Assembly (NCBI GenBank): GCA_002435715.1
Contig: DISD01000016.1
Location: 1-5,517, forward strand
From: Rhodospirillaceae bacterium UBA6219
GTDB taxonomy: Bacteria; Pseudomonadota; Alphaproteobacteria; Rhodospirillales; Magnetospirillaceae
Length of the DNA: 5,517 nt
Reading direction: 5' to 3'
Shown: positions 5,348 to 5,517 of the stretch, one piece after another
Numbering within the stretch: position 1 is the first letter of the stretch
How the letters are laid out: each line of letters begins with the position of its first letter
Notes under the pieces: model-generated
Databases searched by the model: none
Told to the model about the DNA's origin: nothing
The model's input: only the letters and a program-made list of their open reading frames with translations
Program-made: the position numbers and the translations under genes

Positions 5348-5517
5348 ATGCCCAAACGTACAGACATCAAATCCATCCTGATCATCGGTGCCGGTCCCAT
5401 CGTCATCGGTCAGGCGTGCGAGTTCGACTACTCGGGCGTGCAGGCGTGCAAGGCGCTGAAGGAAGAAGGCTATCGGGTCATCTTGGTGAACTCGAACCCG
5501 GCGACCATCATGACCGA
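5348..5517 (+). CDS. carB: Carbamoyl-phosphate synthase large subunit, N-terminal fragment cut by window edge
   Basis: The synthetase subunit, which phosphorylates bicarbonate and carbamate using ammonia supplied by CarA. Only 56 complete codons are in the window and the frame is open at the edge. The visible part opens MPKRTDIKSILIIGAGPIVI and continues GQACEFDYSGVQACKALKEE, then VILVNSNPATIMT. This is the highly conserved pre-ATP-grasp start of CarB, with its glycine-rich GAGPIVIGQ loop. The ATG at 5348 follows GGAAG (5334-5338) with a 9-nt spacer. It lies 63 nt after carA, with a GC hairpin in the gap, and is surely co-transcribed with it. Confidence 0.96.
   Translation, partial: MPKRTDIKSILIIGAGPIVIGQACEFDYSGVQACKALKEEGYRVILVNSNPATIMT

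Overview
This window is a piece of ordinary, well-conserved core chromosome. GC content is high by eye, and codon third positions are strongly G/C-biased. Two divergent gene groups leave a shared intergenic region at about 3804-4120. On the minus strand, in transcription order, are a GatB/YqeY-family gene (3803-3345), dnaG encoding primase (3318-1438) and the first 454 codons of rpoD (1364 to the window edge). On the plus strand are carA (4121-5284) and the first 56 codons of carB (from 5348). The order yqeY-dnaG-rpoD beside a divergent carAB is, as I recall, typical of Alphaproteobacteria. That order, the GC content and the protein sequences suggest a Rhodospirillales-type organism, perhaps Magnetospirillum-like. 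The genus is an inference, not a demonstration.

Minus-strand unit: the yqeY stop and the dnaG start are 26 nt apart, so these two are almost certainly co-transcribed. dnaG and rpoD are 73 nt apart. This is the alphaproteobacterial counterpart of the macromolecular-synthesis operon (rpsU-dnaG-rpoD in E. coli), with yqeY in place of rpsU. It couples replication priming to the housekeeping sigma factor. The dnaG-rpoD gap holds a hairpin followed by five U, which looks like an intrinsic terminator. It sits just before the rpoD Shine-Dalgarno, leaving no room for a promoter after it. A promoter-like TTGACA-N16-TCTAAA lies inside the 3' part of dnaG.

Intergenic region (about 317 bp): no protein gene is convincing here. 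It holds a TTGACG-N15-TATAAG promoter candidate toward carA, a possible 160-nt carA leader with three mutually exclusive hairpins, a second TATTAT -10-like element close to carA, three GANTC sites within 66 bp, and a small hairpin overlapping the yqeY ribosome binding site.

Plus-strand unit: carA and carB encode the small (glutaminase) and large subunits of carbamoyl-phosphate synthetase, which feeds arginine and pyrimidine synthesis. They are separated by 63 nt containing a strong GC hairpin without a U-tract. I found no mobile element, CRISPR array, tRNA, rRNA or new protein system. The points worth following are regulatory: the rpoD pre-start hairpin and the carA leader.
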